The position numbers and the translations under genes were made by a program. Below, piece after piece: positions 28,942-39,205 of a DNA stretch of 64,000 bases. The first letter of the stretch is position 1; each line of letters starts with the position of its first letter. The notes under the pieces were generated by a model. That model had not been told where the DNA came from, did not search any database, and was given only the letters and a program-made list of their open reading frames with translations. The stretch is from contig JADGAT010000009.1 of the NCBI GenBank assembly GCA_015231885.1, forward strand, positions 1 through 64,000. The letters are read 5' to 3'. Source of the DNA: SAR324 cluster bacterium. GTDB lineage: Bacteria > SAR324 > NAC60-12.

Positions 28942-28959
28942 GAGACTCCTTAATTCAAT

Positions 28960-30216
28960 CTAAGCCAAAAGAAATTCGTACCACCGAGGCAAACTATATT
29001 CATAAGTATCCATCACCGTATTCCAAACAGCCACATTACTGAAACGTTTCCAATAGGACCCTCCATTCCGGACGACTCCTTTTTTTACAGCAATTTTCCC
29101 ATTGGGCCCTTTCATTGCAATAGCCGATGGTTTTCCTTCATACCAGTAGTCCCACTCTGCCTGACTCAAATAGGGACGGGCTCTTTCCGGAATAGAAATA
29201 TAATATCCCTGTCTGGCCACAAAGGCTCCGGGCCATCCGGACAACCACCAGTTCATGAACTCATAGGCCGCATCTTTCACACGGCCTGTTGTTCTTGAAG
29301 AAAGGCACATCACACCATGCCAGGCACGGTAGCCTTCTTTGGGGGCGGCATAGACTGCAGGAATACCCCGTTCGTTCAAATCGGCCACTGCCGGAGAAAA
29401 CATGCTGGCAATGGAAGCACGTCCACTGGACAGAAAATCTGCCGACTCAGGAACCGAGTTCCAAAAACCGCTGAAATGACCATTTTGTTTTTTCTTAATC
29501 AAAATCGAAAAGAGCCGATCGATTTCTTCTTTGGTCATGTTTCCCATGTCCCCGAATTTCATCAAACCCTGTGCTTCTGCAGCCAAAGCAACATCAAAAA
29601 GGCCAATGGTCGGATCATTAACCAGCGCCACTTTTCCTTTATAGCGATCATCGAGCAGCCATCCCCAGCTTTCTGTTTCATAAGCAGTTCCGCGTTCGAT
29701 GGTGCGGGTGTCATAACCAAAGGAGTCGACATTGTGGACATAGGGCAAAAAACTGATTTGCTCCGTTTGATGTTTCCCCAATTGATTGGCATCCTGCACA
29801 TAAAGCAGTTTGTATGGGGCATCACCCAAACCAAGGTTCGCATCAGGTGTGAGTTTCCCCTTTTTTGTCAGATCATTGATTTCGTCCCATAATTTGATAC
29901 GTTTGATGGAGATGGGCTGAATCGCATTAGAGCGCCACAGGACATTGATGCTATTGGACCACTGTTCATAAATATCAAAGGATTGTGGACGGGAAGAGGC
30001 TTTTTGCAAAACCTGGGCACTTCCTCCCGGCGCAAATTCAATACGAAATCCGAGTTCCTTTTCGGCACGGGTACGTAAGGCTTCTTTCAAAGTCACATGC
30101 GTCCCCAGCACTCGCAGAGTAATTTTTTTCTGAGCAAAAACGTAAGGGGCCGCAAATTGTCCTGCCAGCCCTACAGTGCCAGCCTTTTTTAAAAAATTGC
30201 GCCGATTCAACAGCAT
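28960..30216 (-). CDS. Tat-exported extracellular solute-binding protein (PotD/SBP_bac-like)
   Basis: 418 residues. The N-terminus carries a twin-arginine signal (RRNFLKKAGTVGLAG). The mature part begins ITLRVLGTHVT and resembles the polyamine/iron SBP group; signatures include SFDIYEQWSN and a C-terminal DAAYEFMNWWLSGWPGAF. No permease or ATPase gene is adjacent; the next gene on the strand is a membrane hybrid kinase. The ligand is unknown. The 288 bp upstream presumably hold its promoter and that of the divergent thioesterase. Confidence 0.85.
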   Translation of the reverse strand: MLLNRRNFLKKAGTVGLAGQFAAPYVFAQKKITLRVLGTHVTLKEALRTRAEKELGFRIEFAPGGSAQVLQKASSRPQSFDIYEQWSNSINVLWRSNAIQPISIKRIKLWDEINDLTKKGKLTPDANLGLGDAPYKLLYVQDANQLGKHQTEQISFLPYVHNVDSFGYDTRTIERGTAYETESWGWLLDDRYKGKVALVNDPTIGLFDVALAAEAQGLMKFGDMGNMTKEEIDRLFSILIKKKQNGHFSGFWNSVPESADFLSSGRASIASMFSPAVADLNERGIPAVYAAPKEGYRAWHGVMCLSSRTTGRVKDAAYEFMNWWLSGWPGAFVARQGYYISIPERARPYLSQAEWDYWYEGKPSAIAMKGPNGKIAVKKGVVRNGGSYWKRFSNVAVWNTVMDTYEYSLPRWYEFLLA

Positions 30217-30504
30217 ACATCTCCTTTACCAACCATCAGCCTGATGAAAATTTCTATACAGAGTCATTAAAAAAGTCTACCCTATTTGAGCAAAAGTGTC
30301 TACTTCATCCCTAGTCAGAACGGTTTTTGTTGTGGAAACGGTCGATTTTTGAAACGATTCATACTATTGAACCTCTCGACATCAGAGCCCTATCGATGCT
30401 ATGATTCATCTTATTGAGGGAGAAAAAAGGACTTTGCCGTTATTCAAATTTCATTCAAGGGTATTGGGCTTAAAACGGGATTGAAGAAAAATAGGAGCAA
30501 TGGG

Positions 30505-30912
30505 ATGAAAGACATCATAAAATTTTTCACAGAGAAAGACCAGTTTGCCAGACACACAGGGATTGAGCTGCTGGAAATTTCAGAAGGGTATGCAAGAGCT
30601 AAGCTGGAGATCCAAAAACAGCACTTGAATGGGGTTGGGATAGCCCATGGCGGTGCCTTGTTCACCCTGGCCGATCTGGCATTTGCTGCTGCTTCCAATT
30701 CCGATGGTCAGGTGTCTGTTGCCATTAATGCCAATGTCTCTTTTTTGAAAGCCCTCTCAACAGGAACCTTGTATGCGGAGGCAAAAGAAGTGTCGAAAAA
30801 TAGAAAAATTGCTTCTTATGATGTTTTGATTATGGATCAAGACAACGATATCATTGCTACTTTCCAAGGGATGGTATATAGGAAGCAGGAGCTAATTTCA
30901 GAGTACAGGTAA
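30505..30912 (+). CDS. PaaI-type hotdog-fold thioesterase
   Basis: 135 residues, the usual length. The hotdog signature NGVGIAHGGALFTLADLAFA contains the HGG and Asp that mark the PaaI acyl-CoA thioesterases. It begins with the typical region FARHTGIELLEISEGYARAKLEI. ATG 30505 is chosen because AGGAG lies seven bases upstream; an in-frame TTG at 30481 would add eight residues. The substrate acyl-CoA is unknown. The reductase gene follows 60 bp downstream in the same direction. Confidence 0.88.
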   Translation: MKDIIKFFTEKDQFARHTGIELLEISEGYARAKLEIQKQHLNGVGIAHGGALFTLADLAFAAASNSDGQVSVAINANVSFLKALSTGTLYAEAKEVSKNRKIASYDVLIMDQDNDIIATFQGMVYRKQELISEYR

Positions 30913-30972
30913 ATGGACGATTGTAACCAATACATATTTGGTATGAAATAATCTTTTCTTAGGGAGGCGTAG

Positions 30973-32403
30973 ATGCAATATAAAATTGGCTGCCAACAGC
31001 GGCCACTGCAAATTGCCATCATTGGTTCGGGACCCTCCGGGTTTTATGCAGCCGAAGGTTTGTTCAGGCAGAAGGAATTTCACGTCGAAGTGGACATGTT
31101 TGAGCGATTACCAACGCCATACGGTTTGATCAGGGCAGGAGTTGCTCCAGACCATCAGTTGATCAAGTCGGTGACAAAAATTTATGAAAAAATTGCGTTA
31201 CGCCCCGAGTTCCGTTTCTGGGGAAACGTGGAGTTGGGCAAGCATGTCACAAAAGCAGAGCTGCTGGAGCGATTTGATGCCGTGCTTTATGCCGTTGGTG
31301 CACAGGTCGACCGTGGACTTGGAATTCCAGGGGCTGATTTACTGGGCAGCTATTCGGCCACTGAATTCATTGGATGGTATAACGGCCATCCGGACTATAA
31401 AGACATGAAGTTCGATTTTTCTGCCAGAAAAGTTGCGGTGATTGGGATGGGAAATGTGGCCATTGATATTGCAAGAATTCTGGCGAAAACCCCAGAAGAA
31501 TTAGCAGTAACAGACATTCCACAGCATGTCTTAGACCAGATCCGCCGCAGTCAGGTGGAGGATATTTATCTATTCGCACGCCGAGGCCCAATGCAAGTCG
31601 CCTTCACACCACCAGAGGCCAAGGAACTGATGGAATTGGAAAAAGCCATTCCTGTTGTCAATCCTACTGAATTGAAGCTTGAATACTTCAGTGAAAAAAT
31701 TCTGGAAAAATCCCAGGAACGCAGAGTCATTCAGCTTCTTGAATTTTTAAACACCATTTCCAAAAATGATCCTGCTTCCAAACCACGGAGAATTCATTTT
31801 TGTTTTCGACGATCTCCCCAGGAAATATACGGAAACAAGGGAACCGTATGCGGTCTCAAAGTTGCCCGAAATGAACTATTTGAAGATGAGGAGGGTTCTT
31901 TGAAGTCACGTGAAACCGATGTGTTTGAAGAACTGGGCATTCAACTGGTCTTCCGCTGCATTGGTTATAAAGTGGAGCCTCTGCCTGATGTTGCCTTTGA
32001 TTCGGCACGGGGTACCATTGCCAATATTGGAGGTCGTGTGGTTGAAGTAGGAAGTCAGAAGCCTTGTCCTGGTGAATATGTGACCGGTTGGGCAAAAAGA
32101 GGACCAACCGGGGTCATTGGCACCAACAAGCCGGATGCTTTGGAAACCGTTGGTTTTTTGCTCAAGGATTTTCGCAACCGGGAGACAGAGGTCAACAAAC
32201 GTCCTCAGGAAGAAGTGATTGCAGACCTTCTTAAAACGCATCAGGTTCCATTTGTTCCTTTTGAAGAATGGAAAATATTAGATCAGTTGGAACTCGAGGA
32301 AGGAGAGAGAAAGGATAAACCTCGTGAAAAAGTAACGACGGTGGAAGAGATGTTGAAAATCATTCAGGAAAAAAAATCAGAAGACGCCAATCATGGAAAA
32401 TGA
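30973..32403 (+). CDS. FprA/adrenodoxin-reductase-like ferredoxin-NADP+ reductase
   Basis: 476 residues. FAD-binding Rossmann motif IAIIGSGPSGFYAAEGL near residue 14; conserved PTPYGLIRAGVAPDHQ; NADP-binding motif VAVIGMGNVAIDIARIL near 155; C-terminal YVTGWAKRGPTGVIGTNKPDA. All are hallmarks of the mycobacterial FprA/mitochondrial adrenodoxin reductase family, which exchanges electrons between NADPH and ferredoxin. RBS AGGGAGG is seen upstream. The ferredoxin partner is not in the window. Confidence 0.92.
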   Translation: MQYKIGCQQRPLQIAIIGSGPSGFYAAEGLFRQKEFHVEVDMFERLPTPYGLIRAGVAPDHQLIKSVTKIYEKIALRPEFRFWGNVELGKHVTKAELLERFDAVLYAVGAQVDRGLGIPGADLLGSYSATEFIGWYNGHPDYKDMKFDFSARKVAVIGMGNVAIDIARILAKTPEELAVTDIPQHVLDQIRRSQVEDIYLFARRGPMQVAFTPPEAKELMELEKAIPVVNPTELKLEYFSEKILEKSQERRVIQLLEFLNTISKNDPASKPRRIHFCFRRSPQEIYGNKGTVCGLKVARNELFEDEEGSLKSRETDVFEELGIQLVFRCIGYKVEPLPDVAFDSARGTIANIGGRVVEVGSQKPCPGEYVTGWAKRGPTGVIGTNKPDALETVGFLLKDFRNRETEVNKRPQEEVIADLLKTHQVPFVPFEEWKILDQLELEEGERKDKPREKVTTVEEMLKIIQEKKSEDANHGK

Positions 32404-32424
32404 AATGTCATTTTGTAGTTTTTA

Positions 32425-32478
32425 GGAAGGAGAAAATATAAATAATAACATGTGAAAGTTATGCAGGGGTTTCATCAA
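32425..32478 (+). repeat. Truncated left end of the MITE-like element, sub-family B
   Basis: GGAAGG..GAAAATA..AATAATAACATG, then GAAAGTTATGCAGGGGTTTCATC, matches the left 50 bp of the copies at 40928 and 55623, with a small insertion. The rest of the element is absent. Nothing else is recognised in the 260-bp gap. Confidence 0.75.
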
Positions 32479-32663
32479 AATGCATTCGATTCGAAACCGC
32501 TATCCCCCAGTTTATCTGAGAGACAGACCTTAATTATTTCTTGCTGAATCGCTGGAATTAACAGATATTCTTGATATTACCATAACTTTGTTGTTTTTCT
32601 CAGAAATCAGTAATATGCTGGATCAGGGACAAATTAATCAGGATGTATGCATAAGGGGGAACT

Positions 32664-33809
32664 ATGAAACAAGTATCGACAAGTATACTTCAAGGCCGTT
32701 TGTTTGATTGTCTGGTCATAGCAACCATGATGTTGTGGATGACAGCTCTATCAGGATGTGAAAAGAAAGCTCCGATCAAGATTGGGTTTGTTGGCAATCT
32801 GACAGGGCGTCTCTCTCTTTTGGGGACAGGAGGGCGAGATGGAACGACCCTGGCTGTAGAGAATATCAACAAAACCGGTGGTATCTTGGGCCGCAAGGTT
32901 GAACTCATTGTGAAAGATGATAGAAATGACCCCGAAGTTGTATGGCAGGTTGATCAAGAGTTGATTGACAAAAAAGTAGTTGCCATCATTGGACATATGC
33001 TCAGTGACATGTCTCTGCAAGCACTTCCGCTAATCAACCAAGAACAGATGGTCATGATTAGTCCCACCAGCACTTCCAACAGTTTGACAGGATTGGATGA
33101 TTATTTTTTTCGCATAGCTCTGCCTGACAAAAGACAGACCGATCAGCTGGCCCAATATGCCTATCACCAAATACCACTTAAAAAAATAGCGGGTATCTAT
33201 GATCAATCCAACCAATCGTTTACAGAAGGTTGGTATCATAATTTTCAATCAGCATACAAAAAAAATGGCGGCATGGTTACTTCTACAGTGACCTTTACCT
33301 CAGGAGAGAAAGCTAGTTATTTTTCATTTGCCCAGCAGCTCTTGAATTCAAAGCCAGATGGAGTCGTCATTGTAGCATCTGCCCTGGACACAGCATTGCT
33401 TTGTCAGCAAATCCGAAAATTGGGATCTCGCATTCCAATTCTCTCCAGCGGTTGGGCAAAGGCTCCTGATCTGCTTCAACATGGAGGTTCCGCTGTAGAG
33501 GGGTTGACCTTACCTCAGACCCACAATGAAGAAAACCCGACCGAATCCTACCTATTATTTACTAAGCAGTTTGAAAAGCGTTTTGGGAAACTACCTAATT
33601 TTGCGGCTGCTGGTGCTTACGATGCAGCACAACTGCTGTTTGAGACACTTTCAAAAAACAGTGATCCTAACCAACTCAAGCAATCCCTCCTGACGCAGCA
33701 CATGTTTCAAGGGTTGCAAGGTGAGATCAATATTGATCAATATGGTGACGCGGAACGTCAGACTTTTTTGATCCAGGTCAACCATGGTCAATTCAAGACA
33801 ATAGAGTGA
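32664..33809 (+). CDS. Lipoprotein-type periplasmic binding protein (Peripla_BP_6-like)
   Basis: 381 residues. Signal with lipobox ALSGC. The mature region starts IKIGFVGNLTGRLSLLGTGG, typical of branched-chain amino acid SBPs, followed by ENINKTGGILGRKVELIVKDD and a VVAIIGHMLSDMS segment. As with the other SBPs of this window no transporter genes are adjacent; a membrane histidine kinase starts 3 bp after its stop. It probably acts as the ligand-binding part of that sensor. RBS AAGGGGGA is present. Confidence 0.87.
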   Translation: MKQVSTSILQGRLFDCLVIATMMLWMTALSGCEKKAPIKIGFVGNLTGRLSLLGTGGRDGTTLAVENINKTGGILGRKVELIVKDDRNDPEVVWQVDQELIDKKVVAIIGHMLSDMSLQALPLINQEQMVMISPTSTSNSLTGLDDYFFRIALPDKRQTDQLAQYAYHQIPLKKIAGIYDQSNQSFTEGWYHNFQSAYKKNGGMVTSTVTFTSGEKASYFSFAQQLLNSKPDGVVIVASALDTALLCQQIRKLGSRIPILSSGWAKAPDLLQHGGSAVEGLTLPQTHNEENPTESYLLFTKQFEKRFGKLPNFAAAGAYDAAQLLFETLSKNSDPNQLKQSLLTQHMFQGLQGEINIDQYGDAERQTFLIQVNHGQFKTIE

Positions 33810-33812
33810 AAA

Positions 33813-36038
33813 GTGAGATTTCATAGTAGTCTGAAACACATTTTAACTTATAGTTTTATTGCCATTGCTGTCTTGCCTTTAATGCTCACCGGAATAATTG
33901 CGGTTCAAAGTCTGGAATCGAGTATGAAACAAGAGATTTCCAGTAAAAACTATCTACTGGCCCAATCGATTGCAGAAGAATTAGGAGCATTTTTGGATTA
34001 TCATTTATTACTTTTGCACCAAGTGGCAGAAATTGTTGAAAAAAAGAAATTAATTCAGCCTGCCCAAATCAATCAGTATTTGGATTCATTTGTCCAAAAT
34101 GATGGTTTTTTTAACATGATTCAAATTCTTGATAAAAGAGGCATTGTCCTCCACCTTGCTCCATTGAACCTTGATTTTTTAGGGATGGATATGTCAGGGC
34201 AATCCTTCTTCCAAACAAGCAATATCCATGGGGGACCTTATTGGTCAGAAACTTTTATTTCCCTGGACACAGGAAACCCGACTCTGACGTTGAGCATACC
34301 TATCGAGCGGGGGATGTTGGTGGGTTTTTTGAACCTTGATGTGTTGGGGTATATCACAGAAAAAATAAAAATTGGGCTTAATGGTTATGGTATGGTTGTT
34401 GATCAAAATGGAATTGTCATTGGACATCCTGATTCAGAGCTGGTCGCACAAAGAACTAATTTACGACACATGGAGATGATTGAAAAAGGGTTAGCTGCTC
34501 AAGAAGGGACTTATGAATACCGACTCGAAGGAGTTTTAAATATTAGCAGCGTTGGGACTGTCGCCCATTCCGGATGGCTGGTCGTAATCACCCAGACGGC
34601 AAAAGACGCATTTGCTCCTATCCGACACATTAGCACTACGATTTTAGTTGGCATTTCAACAGCACTTGTATTAGCACTTCTCATTTCCTTGTTCAGTCTG
34701 AAAAAAACACTCACCCCACTTATGCGACTGACAGAAGATACAAAGAGAGTGGCTGAAGGAGATTATCGGCTGTCCACAGAAGAAAAAAGCTATCAGGAGG
34801 TCAATGATTTGACAAACAATTTCCAATTGATGATAGAAGCTGTTAAACATCGTGAAGATGAATTGAAACATTTACGTAATTTGCTCAGCAATATTGTCAA
34901 TTCCATGCCCTCTATTCTGATTGGAGTCGATGCCGACAGCAGAGTAACCCATTGGAATCAAGAAGCAGAAATAACAACAGGGATTCAGGAAGCTGATGCT
35001 AAGGGGCAGAAAATTCAACAAGTATTCCCTCAATTAAGAGGACTGCAGGATAATATTCATGTGGCCATACAACAAGGAAAACCAGTAAAAACAAAACGGG
35101 TGATGAATGATCAGAATGAAACAACACAATACTCCGATGTCATGATTTACCCTTTAGTGGGTAGTGAAGTGAGAGGAGTCGTCTTGCGCATTGATGATGT
35201 AACTGATCGAGTGTATTTGGAAGAGATGATGGTACAAACCGAAAAGATGATGTCTGTGGGAGGCCTTGCAGCAGGGATGGCCCATGAAATCAATAACCCC
35301 TTGAGTGTGATCTTGCAAAGCGTTCAGAATATTAAAAGATTTCTGACATTGAACCATCAACAGAATAGGGTTGTCGCACAGACGCTTGGTATTGAACTCG
35401 AACATGTTTGGGCCTACATGAAAGAACGTAGAACATTCGACATTTTGGAGGGAATGCAAGAGTCTGCCGAACGGGCAGCAAAAATTGTCCGAGATATGCT
35501 GAAATTCAGTCGTCCCAGTGAATTTCAGAAAGAATTCGTTGATATTGAAGAATTGATTGAAAGCACCATCAACTTGGCATCAACCGATTATGATCTAAAA
35601 AAACAGTATGATTTCCGCACCATCCAGATTATTCGAGAGTTCGACCCTAATTTACCAAAAGTGTTTTGTGTGGCTATAGAGATTCAGCAGGTATTATTGA
35701 ACCTTTTGCGTAATGCGGCTCAGGCCCTACACAGCATCTTTGAAACTGAAGACGAGAATGATTCTAAAATAATTTTAAGAACATTGAAGCAAGGAAGCAT
35801 GATTCAAATTGAAGTAGAAGATAATGGCACTGGCATGAATGAAATTCAGCGAAAACGTGTATTTGAACCATTTTATACGACTAAAAAAGTTGGCATCGGA
35901 ACAGGATTAGGGCTTTCAGTTTCATATTTTATTATTACCTCCAACCATGGTGGGAAAATTATGGTCGAGACAGCGGAGGGAGAAGGTTCTAAATTTGTGA
36001 TTCAGTTGCCTTGGAATAAAAATATAGATAGTCGATAG
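33813..36038 (+). CDS. Membrane histidine kinase (Cache-HAMP-PAS-HisKA-HATPase, NtrB-like)
   Basis: 741 residues, GTG start. TM about 10-32; extracytoplasmic Cache-like domain about 33-268 (GPYWSETFISLDTGNPTLTL is typical); TM about 270-294; HAMP to about 345; PAS about 350-460; HisKA with His491 in GMAHEINNPLSVILQS; HATPase (NLLRNAAQALHSI, DNGTGMNE, EPFYTTKKVGIGTGLGL). There is no receiver, so a separate response regulator is needed; none is adjacent. A STAS gene follows 88 bp downstream in the same direction. Confidence 0.92.
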   Translation: MRFHSSLKHILTYSFIAIAVLPLMLTGIIAVQSLESSMKQEISSKNYLLAQSIAEELGAFLDYHLLLLHQVAEIVEKKKLIQPAQINQYLDSFVQNDGFFNMIQILDKRGIVLHLAPLNLDFLGMDMSGQSFFQTSNIHGGPYWSETFISLDTGNPTLTLSIPIERGMLVGFLNLDVLGYITEKIKIGLNGYGMVVDQNGIVIGHPDSELVAQRTNLRHMEMIEKGLAAQEGTYEYRLEGVLNISSVGTVAHSGWLVVITQTAKDAFAPIRHISTTILVGISTALVLALLISLFSLKKTLTPLMRLTEDTKRVAEGDYRLSTEEKSYQEVNDLTNNFQLMIEAVKHREDELKHLRNLLSNIVNSMPSILIGVDADSRVTHWNQEAEITTGIQEADAKGQKIQQVFPQLRGLQDNIHVAIQQGKPVKTKRVMNDQNETTQYSDVMIYPLVGSEVRGVVLRIDDVTDRVYLEEMMVQTEKMMSVGGLAAGMAHEINNPLSVILQSVQNIKRFLTLNHQQNRVVAQTLGIELEHVWAYMKERRTFDILEGMQESAERAAKIVRDMLKFSRPSEFQKEFVDIEELIESTINLASTDYDLKKQYDFRTIQIIREFDPNLPKVFCVAIEIQQVLLNLLRNAAQALHSIFETEDENDSKIILRTLKQGSMIQIEVEDNGTGMNEIQRKRVFEPFYTTKKVGIGTGLGLSVSYFIITSNHGGKIMVETAEGEGSKFVIQLPWNKNIDSR

Positions 36039-36126
36039 TCGAATGCAAACCAGAAAAATAAGAAATGATTCTTATTTCCCATTACAGCATACAGTTTGAT
36101 ATGTAGAATTGAATCAGGAACGAGAC

Positions 36127-36471
36127 ATGACAATCATTTACAATCATCACATTGAAAATGACATATGTGTCATTACGGTCATGGGAGAAATCGGCGAGGA
36201 CCTGTGTCGCTATATTGAAGAATGCCTGACACACTACCTGAAAGGAGTTGTTATCAATCTGAAAAAATTGGAAAAATTAAATTCCTCTGCTTTCGGAATG
36301 TTGATGCAAGTCGACAAAAAACTACGTTCGTACCAAGTGAAATTAGCCATATGTGAGTTGAGTGCCGGGAATGCCAGGCTTTTTCAAAACACTCTTCTTG
36401 GAGAAATCATCGATGTCTATGCTATTGAAGGAGAAGCAATAAAGAGTGTACTCAATGCTACAGATCCATAG
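36127..36471 (+). CDS. STAS-domain protein
   Basis: 114 residues from ATG 36127, chosen because AGGA lies eight bases upstream; a TTG at 36109 would add six residues. Single STAS fold; the phosphorylation loop reads KLNSSAFGMLMQV, keeping serine though the usual Asp is Asn. Probably an anti-sigma antagonist or a scaffold. It lies downstream of the kinase at 33813-36038 and may be its co-transcribed output. Confidence 0.8.
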   Translation: MTIIYNHHIENDICVITVMGEIGEDLCRYIEECLTHYLKGVVINLKKLEKLNSSAFGMLMQVDKKLRSYQVKLAICELSAGNARLFQNTLLGEIIDVYAIEGEAIKSVLNATDP

Positions 36472-36637
36472 TAAACCAATCTGGTGAAATCTAAAAGATC
36501 TTGTAGAAACCTTCCTTTTGACGTATTTTAATACGATCTACCGCTTCCTCACATAAACATCTTTTGTTTTTTGTTCTGCATATTTTATATCGTACTCACC
36601 TCCTTTCTTGCTCGGGGTGACTGAAAAGGAGAATCGA

Positions 36638-38635
36638 ATGGCTGATATTGGTTTTATTGCGATGGTGATGGCACTCGCTGTGGCAATGTATGGTGTCATT
36701 GTTCCTCATATGGGAGTTCGACAAAACAATTGGAACCTGATCCGTTCTGCACAGTACGCAACCATTTTTAATTTTCTATTAGTGTCTTTAGCGACCGGAA
36801 TCCTCGTGCATGCCTTTGTGATCAGTGATTTTCGTTTTCAGTATGTTTGGGCCAATTCCAGTACGGATATGCCCATTTTCTACAAAGTCACGGGTTTTTG
36901 GGGGGCTCTGGATGGATCATTGCTTTTGTGGGCATTGGTACAAAGTGGATTTTCCATGATTGTGGCTTTTCGCTATCAACACACCAACCGGGAACTCATC
37001 CCGTATGTCATTGCTGTCTTGAATATGATCATGGCATTTTTGCTATGCCTGCTGGTGATATGGTCCAATCCTTTTGCCGTCCAGGCGGTTGTGCCTGCAG
37101 AAGGACGAGGCTTGAATCCGTTGCTCCAGAATCCGGGGATGATCGCCCACCCGCCCTCATTATATCTTGGATATATTGGTTTCAGTGTTCCTTTTGCATT
37201 TGCGATGGCAGGTCTCATTCATGGTAAACTGGACAGTCAATGGATACTAACTACCCGACGATGGACTTTGCTCTCCTGGTATTTTCTGACGCTGGGCTTG
37301 ATTTTAGGAGGACAATGGGCCTATGAAGAGTTGGGATGGGGTGGCTATTGGGCTTGGGATCCTGTGGAAAACGCGGCATTCATGCCCTGGTTGACGGGAA
37401 CTGCATTTTTACATTCAGTGATGGTCCAGGAAAAGCGGGATATGCTCAAAATCTGGAACATTGTGTTAATCATCATGACATTTGGTTTGAGTATCCTGGG
37501 AACATTTCTGACGCGCTCAGGGGTTGTCAATTCGGTACATTCGTTCACTCAATCCCAAATTGGACCGTTTTTCCTGATATTTTTGGCAGTGGTGCTTTTG
37601 TTTTCGTTCACCCTGCTGTTCTTACGTGTCCGCCAACTGGAATCCGATCATCGTTTAGAATCGGTATTTTGCAGGGAAAACGCATTCATTGCCCAGAATG
37701 TTATGTTTGTTGGGGTAGCATTTACAGTGTTGCTGGGGACAACATTCCCTTTACTGGCAGAAGCCATTCAAGGGACCAAACTTTCCATCCAGGCACCTTT
37801 CTTTAACACAATCACGGCCCCCATGGGATACATTATTTTCTTTTTGATGGGGGTAGGCACTTTGATTGCCTGGCGACGTGCCAGTATAGAAAATTTAAAG
37901 AAAAATTTTTTATTTCCTGCTGTCGCAGCAACTGTGGGCACAGCAGGAATTGCTTTTGTGATTCCATTCAATCCTGAAGCATTATTGATCATCTGGATTG
38001 CCATGTTTGTCACAATGACCGTCTTGATTGAACTGTTCAAAGCGACCCGTATCAAAAGCCTCCAGCTGTCAACTAATTTTTTGATGGGATTCATCTATGT
38101 CATATTACGCAATACCCGCCGTTATGGAGGCTTGATCATCCACATGGGCGTGGTGTTGATGTTCATAGGTTTTGCCGGACGTCTTTTTGATATAGAAAAG
38201 GACATCACCATGGAAATGGATATCCCTGTCACAGTAGGAAAATATGACTTGGTTTTTCAAGGGATTGAGGAATTTCCGGTCCGTAATGCTGTGCACCGTG
38301 CCGCTATCATTGAAGTCTATCAAGATGGCAAAATGCTGGAAGTGATGAAGCCGGCGAGGAGCTTTTATCCAACGCAGCCGGATCCTTTGACTGAGGTTGC
38401 CATTCGCCGCAGTTTTTGGGAAGATTTGTATCTGGTGATCCACAGCGAAGCACCTGATGGAAAATCGGCTACCATTAAAATTCATATCAATCCTTTGGTC
38501 GGATGGGCCTGGATGTCTTTGCCTTTCTTTACCCTGGGAGTAGGAATTTCGATGATGTATCGTCCCAAAAGGCTGGTCGCCAAGTCTCCTATACTGGAAG
38601 GCAAATACATACCTGAATCCAGTAGTCCCACATAA
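36638..38635 (+). CDS. ccmF: Cytochrome c maturation haem lyase subunit CcmF
   Basis: 665 residues from ATG 36638 (AAAGGAG upstream). Polytopic membrane protein with the tryptophan-rich haem-handling WWD region WGGYWAWDPVENAAFMPWL, the upstream GRGLNPLLQNPGMIAHPP segment with conserved His, and a C-terminal periplasmic domain. CcmF attaches haem to CxxCH apocytochromes in System I. It is the first gene of ccmF-ccmG-ccmH; ccmA-E are not in the window. Clients here include the dehydrogenase lipoprotein at 217-2625 and the protein at 47210-47713. Confidence 0.95.
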   Translation: MADIGFIAMVMALAVAMYGVIVPHMGVRQNNWNLIRSAQYATIFNFLLVSLATGILVHAFVISDFRFQYVWANSSTDMPIFYKVTGFWGALDGSLLLWALVQSGFSMIVAFRYQHTNRELIPYVIAVLNMIMAFLLCLLVIWSNPFAVQAVVPAEGRGLNPLLQNPGMIAHPPSLYLGYIGFSVPFAFAMAGLIHGKLDSQWILTTRRWTLLSWYFLTLGLILGGQWAYEELGWGGYWAWDPVENAAFMPWLTGTAFLHSVMVQEKRDMLKIWNIVLIIMTFGLSILGTFLTRSGVVNSVHSFTQSQIGPFFLIFLAVVLLFSFTLLFLRVRQLESDHRLESVFCRENAFIAQNVMFVGVAFTVLLGTTFPLLAEAIQGTKLSIQAPFFNTITAPMGYIIFFLMGVGTLIAWRRASIENLKKNFLFPAVAATVGTAGIAFVIPFNPEALLIIWIAMFVTMTVLIELFKATRIKSLQLSTNFLMGFIYVILRNTRRYGGLIIHMGVVLMFIGFAGRLFDIEKDITMEMDIPVTVGKYDLVFQGIEEFPVRNAVHRAAIIEVYQDGKMLEVMKPARSFYPTQPDPLTEVAIRRSFWEDLYLVIHSEAPDGKSATIKIHINPLVGWAWMSLPFFTLGVGISMMYRPKRLVAKSPILEGKYIPESSSPT

Positions 38636-38648
38636 TCAGGAAAGAGTC

Positions 38649-39203
38649 ATGTTCACAACATCTATCAAGTTTTGGGGGGCGGTTGCCATCATTCTTGGTT
38701 TTATTGGAATTCTGGCTTATGGTCTAAACAAAGATCCTAAAAAAGTACCATCTCCTTTGATTAATAAGGAAGCTGCTGATTTTGAAGTGTCTTCGCTGGG
38801 TGGAACCAGTTCTCTCAGGCTGAGTGATTTGCGGGGAAAACCGGTTATTTTAAACTTTTGGGCATCCTGGTGTGTGGAGTGCCAGACGGAAGCTCATGTG
38901 CTGGAATCATTTTATCAGCAGTATGACAAGAAAAAACAACAAATACGAGTGATCGGGATTGCTATCCAGGATACACCGGAACGTGCAAACGCTTTTGCCA
39001 ATCAGTTTGGGAAAAACTATTTTCTTGCTCTCGATTATGAAGATGGACGTATTGCCCTGGATTATGGAATTTATGGAGTACCCGAAACATTTTTTATTGA
39101 TGCCAGGGGCATCATTCGATTTAAAAAAGTGGGAGGAGTGACTCCTCAATTGATGACACAGCAAATTCAGACCCTTCTTCGCTCTTCTGCAACAGACGGT
39201 TGA
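38649..39203 (+). CDS. ccmG: Thiol-disulfide oxidoreductase CcmG/DsbE-like
   Basis: 184 residues. A signal anchor (AVAIILGFIGILAYGL) is followed by a TlpA/CcmG thioredoxin fold with active site WCVEC in NFWASWCVECQTE and the cis-proline segment YGVPETFFIDARG. It keeps apocytochrome cysteines reduced for haem attachment. It lies 13 bp after ccmF and its stop overlaps the region of the ccmH start. Confidence 0.92.
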   Translation: MFTTSIKFWGAVAIILGFIGILAYGLNKDPKKVPSPLINKEAADFEVSSLGGTSSLRLSDLRGKPVILNFWASWCVECQTEAHVLESFYQQYDKKKQQIRVIGIAIQDTPERANAFANQFGKNYFLALDYEDGRIALDYGIYGVPETFFIDARGIIRFKKVGGVTPQLMTQQIQTLLRSSATDG

Positions 39204-39205
39204 TC